Source: Streptomyces violens
Lineage (GTDB): Bacteria > Actinomycetota > Actinomycetes > Streptomycetales > Streptomycetaceae
Reading direction: 5' to 3'
DNA: 64,000 nucleotides
Assembly (NCBI RefSeq): GCF_000717745.1
Contig: NZ_JOBH01000001.1
Location: 496,001 to 560,000, forward strand
The translations under genes were made by a program, and so were the position numbers. Every line of letters starts with the position of its first letter. Positions within the stretch are counted from its first letter, which is position 1. Shown here piece after piece: positions 46,879 through 56,156 of the stretch. Below the pieces are notes generated by a model that was given only the letters and a program-made list of their open reading frames with translations, made no database searches and was not told the origin of the DNA.

Positions 46879-48819
46879 ATGTTCAGTACTGTTCTGGTCG
46901 CCAACCGCGGCGAGATCGCCGTCCGTGTCCTCCGCACCCTCCGCTCCCTGGGCATCCGCTCGGTCGCCGTCTTCAGCGACGCGGACGCGGACGCCCGGCA
47001 CGTACGGGAGGCCGACACGGCCGTCCGCATCGGCCCGCCGGCCGCCGCCGAAAGCTATCTGCGGATCGACGCGCTGCTGGCCGCCGCCCGGCGCAGCGGC
47101 GCGGAGGCGATCCACCCCGGCTACGGCTTCCTCGCCGAGAACGCCGCCTTCGCACGGGCGGTGACCGACGCCGGGCTGGTCTTCATCGGCCCGTCCGCCG
47201 AGGCCATCGACCTGATGGGCGACAAGATCCGGGCAAAGGAGACGGTGCGGGCCGCGGGCGTGCCCGTCGTGCCGGGCTCGTCCGGCAGCGGCCTGACCGA
47301 CGGCGAACTGGCCGCCGCCGCACGGGAGATCGGCATGCCGGTGCTGCTGAAGCCGTCGGCGGGCGGCGGCGGCAAGGGCATGCGGCTGGTGCGCGACGAG
47401 GCGCTGCTCGCGGACGAGATCGCGGCGGCGCGGCGCGAGGCCCGCGGCTCCTTCGGCGACGACACGCTGCTGGTCGAGCGCTGGGTCGACCGCCCGCGGC
47501 ACATCGAGATCCAGGTACTCGCCGACGGCCACGGCAACGTGATCCACCTCGGGGAGCGCGAGTGCTCCCTCCAGCGCCGCCACCAGAAGATCATCGAGGA
47601 GGCGCCGAGCGTCCTGCTGGACGAGGCGACCCGCGCGGCGATGGGCGAGGCGGCCGTGGAAGCGGCCCGCTCGTGCGGCTACGTGGGCGCGGGCACGGTC
47701 GAGTTCATCGTCCCGGGCGACGACCCCGCCTCGTACTACTTCATGGAGATGAACACCCGGCTCCAGGTCGAGCACCCGGTCACCGAGCTGGTCACCGGGA
47801 TCGACCTGGTCGAGTGGCAGCTACGGGTCGCGGCGGGCGAGGAACTCCCGTACGGGCAGGACGACATCACCCTCACCGGGCACGCGGTCGAGGCCCGGAT
47901 CTGCGCCGAAGACCCCTCCCGGGGCTTCCTGCCGTCCGGCGGCACGGTCCTGGCGCTCGGCGAGCCGCAGGGCGACGGGATACGGACGGACTCCGGGCTG
48001 TCCGAGGGCACGGAGGTCGGCTCGCTGTACGACCCGATGCTGTCGAAGGTCATCGCGTACGGACCCGACCGCGCGACCGCGCTCCGCAAGCTGCGGGCCG
48101 CGCTCGCGGAAACGGTCATCCTCGGGGTGCCCACGAACACCGGCTTCCTGCGCCGGCTGCTGGCCCATCCGGCGGTGGCGGCGGGGGAGCTGGACACGGG
48201 CCTGGTGGAGCGCGAGGCGGACGGCCTGGTGAGCCAGGACGTGCCCGAGGAGGTGTACGCGGCGGGCGCGGCCGTACGTGCGGCGGCGCTGGAGCCTTCG
48301 GGTGCGGGCTGGACCGACCCGTTCTCCGTGCCCAACGGCTTCCGCCTGGGCGGTGAGCCGTCCCCGCCCGCCTTCTGGCTGCGCGTGCCCGGCCACGACC
48401 CCGTACAGGTGTCCGGCAGCGGTCAGGTCACCGAGGACCGGGTCGCGGTCACCGTCGACGGCGTGCGGCACACCTTCGTACGCGCCGGGGACTGGCTCGG
48501 CCGCGACGGCGACGCCTGGCACGTACGCGATCACGACCCGGTCGAGGAGACGCTGCGGGGCGCGGCCGGCGCGCACGGCGCCGAGTCGCTCACCGCCCCG
48601 ATGCCCGGCACGGTCACGGTCGTCAAGGCCGCGGTCGGCGACCACGTCACCGCGGGTCAGGGCCTGCTCGTGGTCGAGGCGATGAAGATGGAGCACGTCA
48701 TCTCCGCGCCGCACGCGGGCACCGTCGCCGAACTCGATGTGACGCCGGGCAGCACGGTCGCCATGGACCAGGTGCTGGCCATGATCACCCCCGACGAGCC
48801 GGAGGACGACCAGCGATGA
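46879..48819 (+). CDS. mccA: Acyl-CoA carboxylase alpha subunit (biotin carboxylase-BCCP)
   Basis: This 646-residue chain joins biotin carboxylase and biotin carboxyl carrier domains. The biotin carboxylase half has [45 protein letters not shown] (ATP loop) and [12 protein letters not shown], with ATP-grasp end [16 protein letters not shown]. The C-terminal BCCP carries EAMKMEH with the biotinylated Lys603. It starts 11 nt after the beta subunit gene with GAGGA in front, and the beta-alpha pair should form the complete enzyme: biotin carboxylation then transfer to 3-methylcrotonyl-CoA. The stop (48817-48819) overlaps the HMG-CoA lyase ATG (48816) as ATGA. Confidence 0.95.
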   Translation: MFSTVLVANRGEIAVRVLRTLRSLGIRSVAVFSDADADARHVREADTAVRIGPPAAAESYLRIDALLAAARRSGAEAIHPGYGFLAENAAFARAVTDAGLVFIGPSAEAIDLMGDKIRAKETVRAAGVPVVPGSSGSGLTDGELAAAAREIGMPVLLKPSAGGGGKGMRLVRDEALLADEIAAARREARGSFGDDTLLVERWVDRPRHIEIQVLADGHGNVIHLGERECSLQRRHQKIIEEAPSVLLDEATRAAMGEAAVEAARSCGYVGAGTVEFIVPGDDPASYYFMEMNTRLQVEHPVTELVTGIDLVEWQLRVAAGEELPYGQDDITLTGHAVEARICAEDPSRGFLPSGGTVLALGEPQGDGIRTDSGLSEGTEVGSLYDPMLSKVIAYGPDRATALRKLRAALAETVILGVPTNTGFLRRLLAHPAVAAGELDTGLVEREADGLVSQDVPEEVYAAGAAVRAAALEPSGAGWTDPFSVPNGFRLGGEPSPPAFWLRVPGHDPVQVSGSGQVTEDRVAVTVDGVRHTFVRAGDWLGRDGDAWHVRDHDPVEETLRGAAGAHGAESLTAPMPGTVTVVKAAVGDHVTAGQGLLVVEAMKMEHVISAPHAGTVAELDVTPGSTVAMDQVLAMITPDEPEDDQR

Positions 48820-49751
48820 CACCGGGACTGCCCATGTCCGTACCGGCCCCCGGCCTGCCCGCCCGGGTCCGCATCCACGAGGTCGGCGCGCGGGACGGGC
48901 TGCAGAACGAGCAGACCGTGATCCCGACCGAGGTCAAGGCGGAGTTCATCCGCCGCCTCGCGGACGCGGGGCTCGACACCATCGAGGCGACCAGCTTCGT
49001 GCACCCCAGGTGGGTGCCCCAACTGGCCGACGCGGAGCGGCTGTTCCCGCTGGTGAGCGAGCTCGCTGCCCGGCTCCCGGTCCTCGTACCGAACGAGCGC
49101 GGCCTGGACCGCGCGCTGGCCCTCGGTGCCGACCGGATCGCCGTCTTCGGCAGCGCGACCGAGTCCTTCGCCAAGGCCAACCTCAACCGGACGGTGGACG
49201 AGGCGCTGGCGATGTTCGCACCGGTCGTCGCGCGCGCCAAGGAGGCGGGCGCGCACGTCCGCGGCTACCTCTCCATGTGCTTCGGCGACCCCTGGGAGGG
49301 CCCGGTGCCCATTCCCCAGGTCGTACGGGTCTGCCGCGCGCTGCTGGACCAGGGCTGCGACGAGCTGAGCCTGGGCGACACCATCGGCGTCGCCACGCCG
49401 GGCCATGTCACCACCCTGCTCACGGCGCTGAACGAAGCGGGCGTCGGCACCGACGTGCTCGGCGTCCACTTCCACGACACCTACGGCCAGGCGCTCGCCA
49501 ACACCCTGGCCGCGCTCCAGCACGGCGTCACCACGGTCGACGCCTCCGCGGGCGGCCTCGGCGGCTGCCCGTACGCCAAGTCCGCCACCGGCAACCTCGC
49601 CACCGAAGACCTCCTCTGGATGCTGCACGGACTCGGCATCGAGACCGGGGTCGACCTCGGCCGCCTCACCGCCACAAGCGCGTGGATGGCCGAGCGACTG
49701 GGCCGGCCGAGCCCGTCCCGCACCGTACGAGCCCTCTCCCACAAGGAGTGA
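48816..49751 (+). CDS. hmgL: Hydroxymethylglutaryl-CoA lyase
   Basis: A 311-residue TIM-barrel aldolase that cleaves HMG-CoA to acetyl-CoA and acetoacetate, the last leucine-catabolic step. Catalytic sequence is recognisable: [16 protein letters not shown] (Arg-Asp-Gly-Leu-Gln; metal-binding Asp), [13 protein letters not shown], and [11 protein letters not shown] plus [55 protein letters not shown] (His-x-His ligands and the catalytic Cys in GGCPYA). The ATG overlaps the preceding TGA. The cluster lacks a methylglutaconyl-CoA hydratase, which must be encoded elsewhere. Symbol by homology (also called mvaB or hmgL in different genomes). Confidence 0.95.
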   Translation: MTPGLPMSVPAPGLPARVRIHEVGARDGLQNEQTVIPTEVKAEFIRRLADAGLDTIEATSFVHPRWVPQLADAERLFPLVSELAARLPVLVPNERGLDRALALGADRIAVFGSATESFAKANLNRTVDEALAMFAPVVARAKEAGAHVRGYLSMCFGDPWEGPVPIPQVVRVCRALLDQGCDELSLGDTIGVATPGHVTTLLTALNEAGVGTDVLGVHFHDTYGQALANTLAALQHGVTTVDASAGGLGGCPYAKSATGNLATEDLLWMLHGLGIETGVDLGRLTATSAWMAERLGRPSPSRTVRALSHKE

Positions 49752-49756
49752 CCCCC

Positions 49757-50932
49757 ATGTCCCTGGACCACCGTCTCCCCTCCGAGCTGGAGGAACTGCG
49801 CTCCACGGTCGAGGCGTTCGCACACGACGTCGTCGCCCCGAAGATCGGCGAGTACTACGAGAACCACCAGTTCCCGTACGAGATAGTCCGCGAGATGGGC
49901 CGGATGGGCCTGTTCGGGCTGCCCTTCCCCGAGGAGTACGGCGGGATGGGCGGCGACTATCTGGCCCTCGGCATCGCCCTGGAGGAGCTGGCGCGGGTCG
50001 ACTCCTCGGTGGCGATCACGCTGGAGGCCGGCGTCTCGCTCGGCGCGATGCCGCTGTACCACTTCGGCACGGAGGAGCAGAAGCAGACCTGGCTGCCGAA
50101 GCTCTGCTCGGGCGAGATGCTGGGCGCGTTCGGGCTGACCGAGCCGGAGGCCGGCTCGGACGCGGGCGGGACCCGCACGACGGCCCGGCTCGACGCGGCG
50201 ACCGACGAGTGGGTGATCAACGGCAGCAAGTGCTTCATCACCAACTCGGGGACGGACATCACGGGGCTGGTGACGGTCACGGCCGTCACAGGCCACAAGG
50301 CTGCGTCTGATTCCTCCGGCGGCCGCCCCCTGATCTCCGCGATCATCGTGCCGTCCGGCACCCCCGGCTTCACGGTCGCGGCGCCGTACTCCAAGGTCGG
50401 CTGGAACGCCTCCGACACCCGGGAGCTCTCCTTCACGGACGTGCGCGTACCCGCCGCGAACCTCCTCGGCGAGGAGGGCCGCGGCTACGCCCAGTTCCTG
50501 CGCATCCTGGACGAGGGCCGGATCGCCATAGCGGCGCTGGCCACGGGCCTCGCGCAGGGCTGTGTGGACGAGTCGCTGCGGTACGCCAAGGAGCGGAAGT
50601 CCTTCGGCAAGCCGATCGGGGAGAACCAGGCCATCCAGTTCAAGCTCGCCGACATGGAGATGCGCGCCCACACCTCCCGGCTGGCCTGGCGCGACGCGGC
50701 CTCCCGCCTGGTGCACGGCGAGCGCTTCAAGAAGGAGGCCGCGCTGGCGAAGCTGTACTCCTCGGAGATCGCGGTCACCAACGCCCGCGAGGCCACCCAG
50801 ATCCACGGCGGCTACGGCTTCATGAACGAGTACCCGGTCGCCCGCATGTGGCGCGACTCCAAGATCCTGGAGATCGGCGAGGGCACGAGCGAGGTCCAGC
50901 GGATGCTGATCGCGCGGGAGATGGGGCTGTGA
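49757..50932 (+). CDS. acdH: Acyl-CoA dehydrogenase (short/branched-chain, AcdH-like)
   Basis: This 391-residue FAD enzyme ends the cluster. FAD/substrate motifs are LGAFGLTEPEAGSDAGGTRTTARL, NGSKCFITNSG and ATQIHGGYGFMNEYPVARMWRD. The canonical catalytic Glu is present as GEGTSEVQ (Glu375), as in short- and medium-chain or branched-chain enzymes; typical isovaleryl-CoA dehydrogenases have Ala/Gly there and use another Glu. It could act on isovaleryl-CoA and other short branched acyl-CoAs, as described for streptomycete AcdH. RBS AAGGAG precedes the ATG at 49757, 5 nt after the lyase stop. It completes the leucine degradation operon mccB-mccA-hmgL-acdH. The symbol is from context. Confidence 0.9.
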   Translation: MSLDHRLPSELEELRSTVEAFAHDVVAPKIGEYYENHQFPYEIVREMGRMGLFGLPFPEEYGGMGGDYLALGIALEELARVDSSVAITLEAGVSLGAMPLYHFGTEEQKQTWLPKLCSGEMLGAFGLTEPEAGSDAGGTRTTARLDAATDEWVINGSKCFITNSGTDITGLVTVTAVTGHKAASDSSGGRPLISAIIVPSGTPGFTVAAPYSKVGWNASDTRELSFTDVRVPAANLLGEEGRGYAQFLRILDEGRIAIAALATGLAQGCVDESLRYAKERKSFGKPIGENQAIQFKLADMEMRAHTSRLAWRDAASRLVHGERFKKEAALAKLYSSEIAVTNAREATQIHGGYGFMNEYPVARMWRDSKILEIGEGTSEVQRMLIAREMGL

Positions 50933-50950
50933 TCAGCACCCCGTGAGCCC

Positions 50951-52546
50951 TCACCCCGTGGGCCACGGCACCTGCGGCGACCTGTAGTAGTCGATGCCCA
51001 TCGCGTCCCAGCGCGGCCCCTGGGACGCGAGCCGCACCTTGTAGGTGTCCCAGTCGTGCGTGCTCGCCGGGGACCAGCCCAGCTCCGCGATCCCCGGCAG
51101 CCGCGGGAAGGCCATGTACTCCACCTGGTCGCTCTCGGAGAGCGTCTCGGACCACATCGGGGCCTCGACGCCGAGGACGGAGCCGGCCGGAGCGCCCGCC
51201 AGGTACGTGCCGGGGTCCCAGTCGTACGAGCGCTGCGCCTCGACGTACCCGGCCCAGCTCAGCCCGAGCTCGGTGTCCTTGGTGTACTTCATGTCCAGGT
51301 AGGCGCGGTCCGCGGGCGAGAGGATCAGCCGCGTCCCCTTCTTCGCCGCGTCCGCCACCTGCGCCTTCTCGGCCGCGCTCGTCGCGTCGTAGCCCCAGTA
51401 CTGCGCCACCGCGCCCTTGACCGGCGTCGCGCCGGTCAGCTGGTGCCAGCCGATCACCGTCTTGCCGTACTTCGCGACCACCGGCTGCACCTTGTTCATG
51501 AAGGTGACGTAGTCCTCGTGGCTGGTGGAGTGCGCCTCGTCGCCGCCGATGTGGAGGTACGGGCCCGGGGTCATCGCCGCCAGATCGCGGATGACGTCGT
51601 CCACGAAGTCGTACGTCACCGGCTTCGGCACGCAGAAGGAGCTGAAGCCGACCTCGGTCCCGGTATAGAGGGGCGGGGCGACGCCGTCGCAGTTCAGCTC
51701 GGCGTACGAGGCGAGGGCCGCGTTGGTGTGGCCCGGCATGTCGATCTCGGGAACGACGGTCAGGTAGCGGCTCTGTGCGTACCGGACGATCTCTTTGTAA
51801 TCGGCCTTCGTGTAGTACCCACCGGGGCCGCCGCCGACCTGGGTGGAGCCGCCGTACGTGGTCAGCCGGGGCCAGGAATCGATCGCGATGCGCCAGCCCT
51901 GGTCGTCGGAGAGGTGCAGATGCAGCTTGTTGATCTTGTAGAGGACCAGCTGGTCGATGTACCGCTTGACCTTCTCCACGGAGAAGAAGTGCCGGGAGAC
52001 GTCCAGCATCGCGCCGCGGTAGGCGTAGCGCGGAGTGTCGGTGATCGTGCCGGCGGCGATCGTCCAGGGCCCGGGCTGCTCCGTACGCCGCTCCGTCGCC
52101 GCGGGCAGCAGCTGGCGCAGCGTCTGGACGCCGTGGAAGAGGCCGGCCGGGCGGCTCGCGCTGAGGGTCACCGCGCGGCCGGTGACGGTCAGCCGGTAGC
52201 CCTCCTCCCCCAGCCCCTCGGCGCCGAGCCGGAGCACGATGCCGTCGCCGCCCTTGGTCGTGACGGGCAGCCCGTACCCGGTCGACGGCCGCAGCACGTC
52301 CGCGAGGTACCCGGCGACCCGCTTCGTGTCACCGGTGGCGCCCGGGACCCGGATCGCCGTCCGGTCCGTGAGGCGGTAGGCGCCCTGGGCCGGCCGCACG
52401 GAGGCCGGGGCGGGGACGACGCGGTCGAGGGGCGCGGGGTCCGCGGCGGGCCGTCCGGCGGCGGGCGCGGGGACCGCCGTGCTCAGGCCGGCCGCGGCCA
52501 CCAGGACGAGGAAACAGAACAGTCTGCGTGGTCTCACAAGTGGCAC
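50951..52546 (-). CDS. Secreted GH20 beta-N-acetylhexosaminidase
   Basis: This 531-residue exported enzyme cleaves terminal GlcNAc (and GalNAc) from chitobiose and similar substrates. A Sec-type signal (LFCFLVLVAAAGLSTAVPAPA) precedes a GH20b-type N-terminal domain (TGYGLPVTT...) and the catalytic barrel with MLDVSRHFFSV, HLHLSDDQGWRI, EIDMPGHTNAAL and the acid-base pair HIGGDEAH (Asp-Glu near residue 335), and PMWSETLSESDQVEYMAFPR. The GTG at 52546 has GAAGGGA 7 nt upstream and is preferred over an ATG 45 nt earlier. The promoter region carries two tandem dre-like sites, so DasR should repress it until GlcNAc-derived GlcN-6P is high. Confidence 0.93.
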   Translation of the reverse strand: MPLVRPRRLFCFLVLVAAAGLSTAVPAPAAGRPAADPAPLDRVVPAPASVRPAQGAYRLTDRTAIRVPGATGDTKRVAGYLADVLRPSTGYGLPVTTKGGDGIVLRLGAEGLGEEGYRLTVTGRAVTLSASRPAGLFHGVQTLRQLLPAATERRTEQPGPWTIAAGTITDTPRYAYRGAMLDVSRHFFSVEKVKRYIDQLVLYKINKLHLHLSDDQGWRIAIDSWPRLTTYGGSTQVGGGPGGYYTKADYKEIVRYAQSRYLTVVPEIDMPGHTNAALASYAELNCDGVAPPLYTGTEVGFSSFCVPKPVTYDFVDDVIRDLAAMTPGPYLHIGGDEAHSTSHEDYVTFMNKVQPVVAKYGKTVIGWHQLTGATPVKGAVAQYWGYDATSAAEKAQVADAAKKGTRLILSPADRAYLDMKYTKDTELGLSWAGYVEAQRSYDWDPGTYLAGAPAGSVLGVEAPMWSETLSESDQVEYMAFPRLPGIAELGWSPASTHDWDTYKVRLASQGPRWDAMGIDYYRSPQVPWPTG

Positions 52547-52638
52547 GAGCGATCCCTTCGGCGAGCTTCGCGCATGAGTCGTGCATGGCATGGAGCAACC
52601 GAACGCTCACCTTGAGTACCGTGTGCCCCACACGCGGT

Positions 52639-52654
52639 CAAGGTGTAGACCACA
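52639..52654. promoter_or_regulatory. dre-like DasR site 1
   Basis: CAAGGTGTAGACCACA keeps the core GGT(C)TAGACCAC with one change (11 of 16 positions match ACTGGTCTAGACCACT). It lies 93 nt upstream of the hexosaminidase start codon, 20 bp from site 2. Confidence 0.6.
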
Positions 52655-52658
52655 CCCG

Positions 52659-52674
52659 ATTTGTTTAGACCACT
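52659..52674. promoter_or_regulatory. dre-like DasR site 2
   Basis: ATTTGTTTAGACCACT matches 13 of 16 positions of the dre consensus ACTGGTCTAGACCACT. With site 1 at exactly 20 bp spacing it makes a tandem array on one helical face between the hexosaminidase and the small plus-strand gene. Confidence 0.7.
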
Positions 52675-52747
52675 CACCCGACGACGCGCCTGCCCGATAT
52701 CGGGCAGATTTCTTGCGAAAAGCGCCGCGCTCCATGAGTATCGACGG

Positions 52748-53023
52748 GTGCTCGATCGCCGTCCGTCCCACGAGGACCTCGTAGAACACCTGGTACGCAG
52801 TACGCCGCTGCAGCGCGGCGAGGCCGTCCGGGTGATCCAGGACGTGCTCGCGTACTTCGATGAGACGGCCGAGACGTTCGTGCGTCGCAGACACCGCGAA
52901 CTGCAGGCCCAGGGCCTGCGCAACGACGCCATCTTCGAGCGGATCGCCCACGAGCTGCCGCACCGCGCCGTGGCCCCGCCCGAGCTCTCGATACGCCAGC
53001 TGCGCCGCCTCGTCTACGGCTGA
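52748..53023 (+). CDS. Small cytosolic protein of unknown function
   Basis: This protein of about 91 residues (VLDRRPSHEDLVEHLVRSTPLQRGEAVRVIQDVLAYFDETAETFVRRRHRELQAQGLRNDAIFERIAHELPHRAVAPPELSIRQLRRLVYG) is predicted to be all-helical and charged; I do not recognise a family. Codon use is typically GC-rich from about 52740 but not before, so I take the GTG at 52748 as the start; a TTG at 52661 lies within a dre site and is unlikely. It sits between the hexosaminidase and glmS, 45 nt before glmS, and may share regulation with them. The dre-like sites lie in its 5' region, which suggests a role linked to amino sugars. Confidence 0.6.
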   Translation: MLDRRPSHEDLVEHLVRSTPLQRGEAVRVIQDVLAYFDETAETFVRRRHRELQAQGLRNDAIFERIAHELPHRAVAPPELSIRQLRRLVYG

Positions 53024-53068
53024 GACGCCGAGCACCTACGCACCGTCAATCCGGGAGGGTCAACCCAC

Positions 53069-54889
53069 ATGTGTGGAATCGTCGGTTATATCGGCAAACG
53101 CGATGTCGCGCCGCTGCTCCTCGAGGGCCTGCAGCGCCTGGAGTACCGCGGTTACGACTCCGCCGGCATCGCCATCCACGCCTCCGGCAAGGCCGGCGGG
53201 CTGAAGACCGCCAAGGCCAAGGGCCGGGTCCGGGAGCTGGAGTCGCGCCTGCCGAAGCGGTTCGCCGGCACCACCGGCATCGCCCACACCCGCTGGGCCA
53301 CCCACGGCGCGCCGAACGACGAGAACGCCCACCCGCACATGGACGCCGAGGGCAAGGTCGCCGTCGTCCACAACGGCATCATCGACAACGCCGCCGAGCT
53401 GCGCGCGAAGCTGACCGCCGACGGCGTGGAGTTCGCCTCCGAGACCGACACCGAGGTCCTCGCGCACCTCATCGGCCGCTCGCAGGCCGAGAAGCTGGAG
53501 GAGAAGGTCCGCGACGCGCTGCGGCACATCGAGGGCACGTACGGCATCGCCGTACTGCACTCCGACTTCGCCGACCGCATCGTCGTCGCACGCAACGGCT
53601 CCCCGGTCGTCCTGGGCATCGGCGAGAAGGAGATGTTCGTCTCCTCCGACGTCGCCGCGCTGGTCTCGCACACCCGCCAGGTCGTCACCCTCGACGACGG
53701 CGAGATGGCCACCCTGAAGGCCGACGACTACCGCACGTACACCACCGAGGGCTCGCGCACGACGTCCTCCCCGGAGACCGTCGAGTACGCCGCCGAGTCC
53801 TACGACATGGGCGCGCACGACACGTACATGCACAAGGAGATCTCCGAGCAGGCGGACGCGGTGGACCGCGCGCTGCGCGGCCGGATCGACGACCGCTTCT
53901 CCACTGTGCACCTGGGCGGCCTCAATCTGGACGCGCGCGAGGCGCGCGGCGTCCGCCGGGTCAAGATCCTGGGCTGCGGCACCTCGTACCACGCGGGCCA
54001 GATCGGCGCGCAGATGATCGAGGAGCTGGCCCGCATCCCCTCGGACGCCGAGCCGGCCTCCGAGTTCCGCTACCGCAACCCGGTCGTGGACCCCGACACG
54101 CTGTACGTGGCGGTCTCGCAGTCCGGTGAGACCTACGACGTGCTCGCCGCCGTCCAGGAGCTCAAGCGCAAGGGCGCGCGGGTGCTGGGCCTGGTGAACG
54201 TCGTCGGCTCGGCGATCGCGCGGGAGACCGACGGCGGCATCTACGTGCACGCGGGCCCGGAGGTCTGCGTGGTCTCCACCAAGTGCTTCACCAACATGGT
54301 GGTCTCCTTCGCGCTGCTCGCCCTGCACCTGGGCCGCATCCGGGACCTGTCCGTGGCGGACGGCAAGCGGATCATCGACGGCCTGCGCCGGCTGCCGGCG
54401 CAGATCACCGAGATCCTCGAGGGCGAAGCCGAGATCAAGAAGCTCGCCGAACTGTATGCGGATGCGAAGTCGATGATGTTCATCGGGCGGGTCCGCGGCT
54501 ACCCGGTGGCGCGCGAGGCGTCCCTGAAGCTCAAGGAGGTCTCCTACATCCACGCCGAGGCGTACCCGGCCTCCGAGCTGAAGCACGGACCGCTGGCGCT
54601 CATCGAGCCGGCGATGCCGACGGTCGCGATCGTCCCGGACGACGACCTGCTGGAGAAGAACCGCGCGGCGCTGGAGGAGATCAAGGCCCGCAGCGGCCGC
54701 ATCCTCGCCGTCGCGCACGCCGTGCAGCAGAAGGCGGACCACACGATCGTGGTACCGAAGAACGAGCCCGAGCTCGACCCCATCCTCATGGGCATCCCGC
54801 TCCAACTCCTCGCGTACCACACGGCCCTGTCCCTCGGCCGCGACATCGACAAGCCCCGCAACCTGGCCAAGTCGGTGACGGTGGAGTAA
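53069..54889 (+). CDS. glmS: Glucosamine-6-phosphate synthase (isomerising)
   Basis: This 606-residue enzyme makes glucosamine-6-phosphate from fructose-6-phosphate and glutamine, the entry step to UDP-GlcNAc and wall synthesis. The N-terminal glutaminase starts MCGIVGYIG with catalytic Cys2, and includes YRGYDSAGIAI, RWATHG. The isomerase half carries two SIS domains: LGCGTSYHAGQIGAQMIEELARIP and the second with SMMFIGRVRGYPVAREASLKLKEVSYIHAEAYPASELKHGPLALIE; it ends NLAKSVTVE, with the Lys of the active site. It lies next to the hexosaminidase and tandem dre sites, so it may be one of two glmS genes in this genus, tuned to amino-sugar supply. RBS GGGAGGG precedes it. Confidence 0.95.
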   Translation: MCGIVGYIGKRDVAPLLLEGLQRLEYRGYDSAGIAIHASGKAGGLKTAKAKGRVRELESRLPKRFAGTTGIAHTRWATHGAPNDENAHPHMDAEGKVAVVHNGIIDNAAELRAKLTADGVEFASETDTEVLAHLIGRSQAEKLEEKVRDALRHIEGTYGIAVLHSDFADRIVVARNGSPVVLGIGEKEMFVSSDVAALVSHTRQVVTLDDGEMATLKADDYRTYTTEGSRTTSSPETVEYAAESYDMGAHDTYMHKEISEQADAVDRALRGRIDDRFSTVHLGGLNLDAREARGVRRVKILGCGTSYHAGQIGAQMIEELARIPSDAEPASEFRYRNPVVDPDTLYVAVSQSGETYDVLAAVQELKRKGARVLGLVNVVGSAIARETDGGIYVHAGPEVCVVSTKCFTNMVVSFALLALHLGRIRDLSVADGKRIIDGLRRLPAQITEILEGEAEIKKLAELYADAKSMMFIGRVRGYPVAREASLKLKEVSYIHAEAYPASELKHGPLALIEPAMPTVAIVPDDDLLEKNRAALEEIKARSGRILAVAHAVQQKADHTIVVPKNEPELDPILMGIPLQLLAYHTALSLGRDIDKPRNLAKSVTVE

Positions 54890-54907
54890 CCGCAAAAGGG
54901 GGCAAAA

Positions 54908-54955
54908 AGAGGCGGAGCCTCGCGCGCGCCACCATACGTGCGAGGCTCCGCCTCT
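54908..54955 (+). terminator. Terminator after glmS
   Basis: A perfect 16-bp stem (AGAGGCGGAGCCTCGC 54908-54923 with GCGAGGCTCCGCCTCT 54940-54955, 16-nt loop) begins 18 nt after the glmS stop. A second 8-bp stem (GCCGGCGT 54961-54968, ACGCCGGC 54976-54983) follows. Confidence 0.75.
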
Positions 54956-54983
54956 CCGGTGCCGGCGTCGCCCTAACGCCGGC

Positions 54984-55192
54984 AGTGATGCCGCCTTCCC
55001 GGGAACCGTCACACCCGGGCGGCAGCACGCCGTGTGAAGGTTTGTACCCCTCGCCGACGCACAACCCACCTCTACGAGTCAGTAGATTTGTCGACTACGA
55101 CCGGGGTATGACGCTCCGTCATGCCGAGGTGACGTCACACGGTGGACGGGGGGTGAGGCCGGATACGTACGGAAGAGGAGGGCCGCCGGCCG
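54984..55192. other. Intergenic stretch between glmS and the stress protein gene
   Basis: No gene is seen. It includes GTAGATTTGTCGACTAC (55083-55099, imperfect palindrome) and the 10-bp palindrome GTGACGTCAC (55130-55139). They may be operators or chance; the flanking genes converge here, so promoters are not expected. Confidence 0.35.
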
Positions 55193-55714
55193 TTACGGCA
55201 CGACGATCACCGGCCGCTGCGCGCGTCGCGCCAGCCGCCCGGCGACCGAGCCGAAGATCCGCCCGACGATGCCGTGCGTCGAGCCCACCACGATCGCGTC
55301 GGCCGCGTACTCCCGGCCGACCTCCTCCAACTCGTGACAGATGTCGCCGCCCCGCTCGACCAGGATCCAGGAGAGCTCGGAGAGATGGTCCGCGCAGGCC
55401 AGCTCCAGCCCCAGGACCTCCGTGCGGTGGTCGGGGACGTCGACGAAGACCGGCGGCTCGCAGCCCGCCCAGACCGTCGTCGGGAGCCGGTTGGCGACAT
55501 GCACGATGATCAGGCCGGAGCCGGAGCGCCGGGCCATGCCGATGGCGTAGGCCAGGGCCCGTTCACTGGACACCGAGCCGTCGAAGCCCACCACCACACC
55601 GTGCTGGAAGGCGGGGTCGCAGGAGTGGCGTGACTGTTCCGCCGCTTCGAGGTCCGCCATCGGATCGGCGACCTGCTTGCGGTCCGCGGGTTCGGGGAAT
55701 TCGTGACCGGCCAT
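55193..55714 (-). CDS. Universal stress protein family protein
   Basis: This 173-residue UspA-domain protein has VVVGFDGSVSSERALAYAIGMARRSGSGLIIVHVAN after a 38-residue polar N-terminal extension, and the ATP-binding end AIVVGSTHGIVGRIFGSVAGRLARRAQRPVIVV (G-2x-G-9x-G(S/T) with H in place of R). USPs bind ATP and respond to starvation or hypoxia in actinobacteria. The ATG at 55714 is taken because upstream in-frame sequence is low-complexity; the ribosome-binding site is weak. It is a single-gene unit. Three Cys (in HSCDPAFQ, AGCEPP and LACADHL) are unusual for a USP and might allow redox effects. Function in the cell is not evident from context. Confidence 0.85.
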   Translation of the reverse strand: MAGHEFPEPADRKQVADPMADLEAAEQSRHSCDPAFQHGVVVGFDGSVSSERALAYAIGMARRSGSGLIIVHVANRLPTTVWAGCEPPVFVDVPDHRTEVLGLELACADHLSELSWILVERGGDICHELEEVGREYAADAIVVGSTHGIVGRIFGSVAGRLARRAQRPVIVVP

Positions 55715-56156
55715 GAGTGTCTCGGCGAAGGGGAGCCCTCGTACCCAGAGGCGGAGGGGAACGGCGATTGACTTGTTCGGGGAGTTGACTGAGCTGGGCG
55801 GAGAGCGGGGCGACGGCGATGGTTCAATGCCGAACAATACGGCCGGGAATCATCTTCCCAACCCCTTACCCCAAGAGTACGGCGCCACTCCTCCCCTGCC
55901 CAGGGCCTCCGTAAACGGCGGTTGTCCCTTTTGACCGGACAGCGCCCCCGAACGTTCCCCGGAGCATGCCGGAGCGTCGCGCCGTTGGCAATGGCCCGCC
56001 GCCCTTACATACGGACGCCTCGGATCCATACGGACACCTGTGTTCCGGTACAGCCGCCTCTGCTCCGTCCGTACCCCGCGCGGTGACTCCCCGTGGCCGG
56101 CCGCGTTGTCCTAGTGGTCCGCGCGGTCGGCGTGGAGCACTCGGAAGGAGACCCCC
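55715..56156. other. Intergenic region between divergent genes
   Basis: The 442 nt between the stress protein start and the small membrane protein hold no convincing gene. The AT-richer part (55760-55900) and the segment around 55990-56060 are the likely promoter regions in each direction. No clear -35/-10 pair or operator could be singled out. Confidence 0.4.

Noticed and set aside
52661..52747. Upstream TTG start for the small gene before glmS
   Set aside because: It lies within a dre-like site and the codons before 52740 have low third-position GC, unlike the rest of the gene.
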